DNA of 8,850 nt from Flavobacteriaceae bacterium. GTDB lineage: Bacteria; Bacteroidota; Bacteroidia; Flavobacteriales; Flavobacteriaceae. Where the stretch lies: contig JABDQK010000220.1 of the NCBI GenBank assembly GCA_013042255.1, positions 1 through 8,850 of the forward strand, in the 5' to 3' direction. This document shows positions 6,680 to 8,850 of the stretch, piece by piece (position 1 is the stretch's first letter; every line of letters begins with the position of its first letter). The notes beneath the pieces are model-generated. The model was not told the origin of the DNA. It ran no database searches and worked only from the letters and a program-made list of their open reading frames with translations. The position numbers and the translations under genes were made by a program.

Positions 6680-7372
6680 ATGAGAACCATGATAAAAAAG
6701 ATAAGTGCATTAATATTGATTCTCAGCCTGGGGCTGGGTTGCAATGCCGTTAAGAATGCGAATAAGACCCAAAAGGGTGCCGTCATCGGGGCTTCAGGTG
6801 GAGCTGTTATTGGCGGGGTAATTGGAAATAATGTAGGTAAAGGCAACACTGTACTGGGAGCGATCATCGGTGGTGTTGTAGGTGGAGCAGCCGGAGGTTA
6901 TATTGGCAACCGTATGGACAGGCAGGCAGAGCGTATTGAAGAAGAGATTCCGGGAGCTGAAGTGACAAGGGTAGGAGAAGGGATCAATGTAACATTTAAT
7001 GAAGGAGCTGGAGTGTATTTCGATACAAACAAGTCGAATATCAAAGGAACTTCTGTAGAAACGTTAAATAAACTGGCAGGGATCTTAAAAGAATACCCCA
7101 AAACTGTGATACTTGTAGAAGGGCATACCGATAGTGCCGGAACTGAGGAATACAATATGGGCCTATCCAAGTTAAGAGCTGAATCGGTAACTAACTACCT
7201 GATCGGACAAGGCATTGCTTCTGACAGATTCACCACCAAATGGTACGGGGAGCTACAACCGGTAGCAGACAACTCAACAGCCGAGGGCAAATCTAAAAAC
7301 AGACGAGTGGAACTCGGTATTGTAGCCAGTGAAGAACTGAAACAAGAGGCTGTGGAAAAAACCAAAGGTTAA
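6680..7372 (+). CDS. OmpA-family lipoprotein with glycine-zipper segment
   Basis: A 230-residue envelope protein. The N-terminal signal ends at GLGC with Cys21 as the likely lipidated residue; Gly at the -3 position makes this lipobox weaker than usual. Residues 33-76 are a glycine-zipper segment (repeated GxxxG, such as GGAVIGGVIGNNVG and GGVVGGAAGGYIGN), able to insert into or pack against membrane. The OmpA C-terminal peptidoglycan-binding domain follows, about 103-214: YFDTNKSNI, EGHTDSAG with Asp151, then LSKLRAESV with Arg166, and NRRVEL. The 15-residue spacing of Asp151 and Arg166 equals that of the diaminopimelate-binding pair in Acinetobacter OmpA, so binding to cell-wall peptidoglycan is likely. 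It should tether the outer membrane to the wall. ATG 6680 follows the lipocalin gene by 3 bp; ATG 6689 is an alternative. A terminator follows the stop. Confidence 0.92.
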   Translation: MRTMIKKISALILILSLGLGCNAVKNANKTQKGAVIGASGGAVIGGVIGNNVGKGNTVLGAIIGGVVGGAAGGYIGNRMDRQAERIEEEIPGAEVTRVGEGINVTFNEGAGVYFDTNKSNIKGTSVETLNKLAGILKEYPKTVILVEGHTDSAGTEEYNMGLSKLRAESVTNYLIGQGIASDRFTTKWYGELQPVADNSTAEGKSKNRRVELGIVASEELKQEAVEKTKG

Positions 7373-7393
7373 ACTCAAAACACCTTATTTGTT

Positions 7394-7420
7394 AAACCCG
7401 ACAAGATAGTCGGGTTTTTT
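7394..7420 (+). terminator. Intrinsic terminator after the OmpA-family gene
   Basis: A perfect 9-bp stem, AAACCCGAC (7394-7402) with GTCGGGTTT (7409-7417), closes a 6-base loop AAGATA and runs into a T tract ending at 7420. It starts 22 bp past the OmpA-gene stop and ends 32 bp before the next gene, so it should end the lipoprotein transcript and separate it from the flavoprotein unit. Confidence 0.9.
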
Positions 7421-7452
7421 ATTGGCGGTTTCTGTATCTTTCCCTTGTTGCT

Positions 7453-8568
7453 ATGTACGATGTTATCTGTATCGGGGGAGGATTAGCCGGTCTCACGGCT
7501 GCCATTCATCTAAAAAAGGAAGGGCATAGTGTATTGGTCCTCGAAAAGGAAAAGTACCCTCATCATAAGGTTTGCGGTGAATACCTCTCAAAAGAAGTAC
7601 TGCCTTATCTTTCATTTCTAGGGTTACAACTTCCAACAGACATTGAAATTGATACTCTTAGATTCAGCACCAGAAAGGGTCGGTCCCTACAGACAGAACT
7701 TCCCCTGGGGGCTATAGGAATTAGTCGGTATGCTCTCGACTTCACCCTCTATCAACACGCACTAAAGCTCGGGGTGGATTTTCATTTCTGTACGGTAACT
7801 TCTGTAAATTTTAGGGAGGATCAATTTATGGTATCCTCAAACGCGGCCGGTGATTTTCAGGCACAGTACGTCATTGGTTCCTATGGGAAAAGATCCAATA
7901 TAGACAAAGGCTTGAATCGGGAGTTTATCAAAAAAAAATCGCCATGGCTGGGAATAAAAGCTCATTATCACTTGCCTGATTTTCCCGATGAACAGGTGGG
8001 ATTACACAGTTTCAGTGGTGGTTATGCCGGACTTTCTAAAACCGAGACAGGGGCTGTCAATTTCTGCTACCTGGTTAGCTATAATAGCTTTCAGAAATAT
8101 CAGGACATCGACCTTTTCAATAAAGAAGTAGTTGCTCAAAATCCTGTCCTGGCCGAGTTTTTTGAAAGATCAACTCCCTTTTTTGACAAACCGATGAGTA
8201 TAGCTCAAATCTCTTTCGAATCAAAACCCTCAGTAGACAACCATCTGTTGATGTGCGGGGATACGGCCGGACTAATTCACCCTTTGTGCGGAAACGGAAT
8301 GGCGATGGCCATCCACAGTGCCAAGCTCGCCTCAGAACTAATTCACAAAGCATTGACAAATGGCTCTATAGAAAGAATACAGCTCGAGAAAGAATACAGC
8401 GATGTCTGGAGGAAAAACTTTGATAGAAGAATTCGAATGGGGAGATTGCTGCAGCGATTGTTGTTGTCCGAAGGAGTTACCAATTTGTTGTTCTCCCTGG
8501 CTTCCCGCTCTCCATATTTAGTGAAACGCATGGTGAGGCAAACCCATGGCAAACCCATCTCGCTATGA
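7453..8568 (+). CDS. FAD-dependent oxidoreductase (geranylgeranyl reductase / FixC-like)
   Basis: A 371-residue flavoprotein. The N-terminal dinucleotide-binding motif GGGLAG (8-13) in a Rossmann beta-alpha-beta unit ends with the acidic residue Glu31 (VLVLEK), which contacts the FAD ribose. KVCGEYLS (39-46) is typical of geranylgeranyl-reductase-type and related aromatic or polyketide-tailoring flavoproteins. GSYGKRSN (142-149) occupies the place of the DG motif, with Tyr-Gly instead of the common Asp-Gly, and CGDTAGLIHPLCGNGM (268-283) is the second FAD-binding GD motif. Substrate unknown. It is the first gene after a strong terminator and its stop overlaps the start of the methyltransferase (ATGA), which implies coupled translation and a shared pathway. 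By analogy with flavoprotein/methyltransferase pairs beside type III polyketide synthases, it may hydroxylate or reduce a phenolic lipid; that is inference. Confidence 0.9.
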   Translation: MYDVICIGGGLAGLTAAIHLKKEGHSVLVLEKEKYPHHKVCGEYLSKEVLPYLSFLGLQLPTDIEIDTLRFSTRKGRSLQTELPLGAIGISRYALDFTLYQHALKLGVDFHFCTVTSVNFREDQFMVSSNAAGDFQAQYVIGSYGKRSNIDKGLNREFIKKKSPWLGIKAHYHLPDFPDEQVGLHSFSGGYAGLSKTETGAVNFCYLVSYNSFQKYQDIDLFNKEVVAQNPVLAEFFERSTPFFDKPMSIAQISFESKPSVDNHLLMCGDTAGLIHPLCGNGMAMAIHSAKLASELIHKALTNGSIERIQLEKEYSDVWRKNFDRRIRMGRLLQRLLLSEGVTNLLFSLASRSPYLVKRMVRQTHGKPISL

Positions 8569-8850
8569 TTAGTTATAAAGAACGCAGCAGCGAAGTGGAG
8601 CTCATGGATGATCTCACCCTGGATCAAAGTCAAATAAAAGCTGTTCTGGCCGATATCAACAAGGCCAACAGGCTGCTGGGGGGAAACCGGATCACTTTGA
8701 AGGCCATTCAACGCCTAGCAAATAAATTTCCACGTACAAAATACCGGATTGTGGATATGGGATGCGGTGATGGCTCTATGCTAAGGGAAGTAGCTGCGTT
8801 TTGCGCCGGTTTGGGAATTAATGTTGAATTGACAGGTATCGACCTGAATG
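8565..8850 (+). CDS. Class I SAM-dependent methyltransferase (3' end outside window)
   Basis: Translation from ATG 8565 stays open for 95 codons to the window end. The N-terminal 60 residues are a helical cap (SSEVELMDDLTLDQSQIKA), followed by SAM-binding motif I, VDMGCGDGS (63-71), and the start of motif II with the acidic residue in GIDLN (91-95), expected to bind the SAM ribose. This is a normal class I methyltransferase fold; the substrate-specific C-terminal part is outside the window. The ATG overlaps the TGA of the flavoprotein gene, so the two are probably translated together and modify the same substrate. Confidence 0.88.
   Translation, partial: MISYKERSSEVELMDDLTLDQSQIKAVLADINKANRLLGGNRITLKAIQRLANKFPRTKYRIVDMGCGDGSMLREVAAFCAGLGINVELTGIDLN

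Noticed and set aside
6209..6867. Leftward frames of 103 and 118 codons
   Set aside because: Antisense to the two lipoprotein genes, which have signal peptides and an OmpA domain; the Pro/Ala/Thr-rich product mirrors the glycine-zipper coding sequence.
7435..7442. TATCTTTC as a -7 element for the flavoprotein gene
   Set aside because: It has one mismatch to TAnnTTTG, no -33 partner at 19-21 bp because the terminator stem lies there, and would leave almost no leader.
8343..8711. Leftward 122-codon frame across the flavoprotein/methyltransferase junction
   Set aside because: It runs antisense to two well-supported genes and has no recognisable domain or start signal.
1..8850. CRISPR array, insertion sequence, prophage or defence system
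   Set aside because: No spaced direct repeats, transposase or integrase motifs, terminal inverted repeats or defence-type domains were found; gene content is that of an ordinary chromosome.

Overview
The window looks like a piece of a Flavobacteriaceae (Bacteroidota) chromosome of moderate GC. The evidence is a one-polypeptide branched-chain-type 2-oxoacid dehydrogenase E1, a DUF1835 protein, a bacterial SUI1/eIF1-like protein, lipoproteins with short N-terminal signals, and promoter-like TAnnTTTG elements with little Shine-Dalgarno signal. Every gene looks like an intact housekeeping or lineage-typical gene. There is no sign of phage, insertion sequence, CRISPR or RNA genes, and no gene-free stretch exceeds about 135 bp.

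Left part (1-2525, minus strand): a compact three-gene unit transcribed leftward, DUF1835 protein -> uridine phosphorylase-like nucleoside phosphorylase -> cytosolic periplasmic-binding-fold protein of the Ca3427 / NMT1-THI5-like type. The last gene runs off the left edge. It begins at a TTG that overlaps the phosphorylase stop, so an ATG-based gene finder misses it. An AT-rich gap of 133 bp (2526-2658) with no convincing terminator separates this unit from the next.

Middle part (2659-3977, minus strand): an isopenicillin-N-synthase-type Fe(II)/2-oxoglutarate oxygenase followed closely by a small SUI1-domain protein. A divergent intergenic region of about 120 bp holds a good -7 element for the oxygenase, a plausible promoter for the rightward E1 gene and two short inverted repeats.

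Right part (4101-8850, plus strand): the fused alpha/beta E1 subunit; then two lipoprotein genes 3 bp apart (lipocalin-like, and a glycine-zipper/OmpA-domain protein that should anchor to peptidoglycan), closed by a clear intrinsic terminator. A new unit then starts with an FAD-dependent oxidoreductase that overlaps (ATGA) a class I SAM methyltransferase, which is cut by the right edge. This flavoprotein/methyltransferase pair resembles tailoring genes that accompany type III polyketide synthases, so the next gene to the right is the one to inspect.

I do not see a clearly new biological system. The items most worth a second look are the unmarked TTG-start binding protein coupled to a nucleoside phosphorylase, and the possible polyketide-tailoring pair at the right edge.
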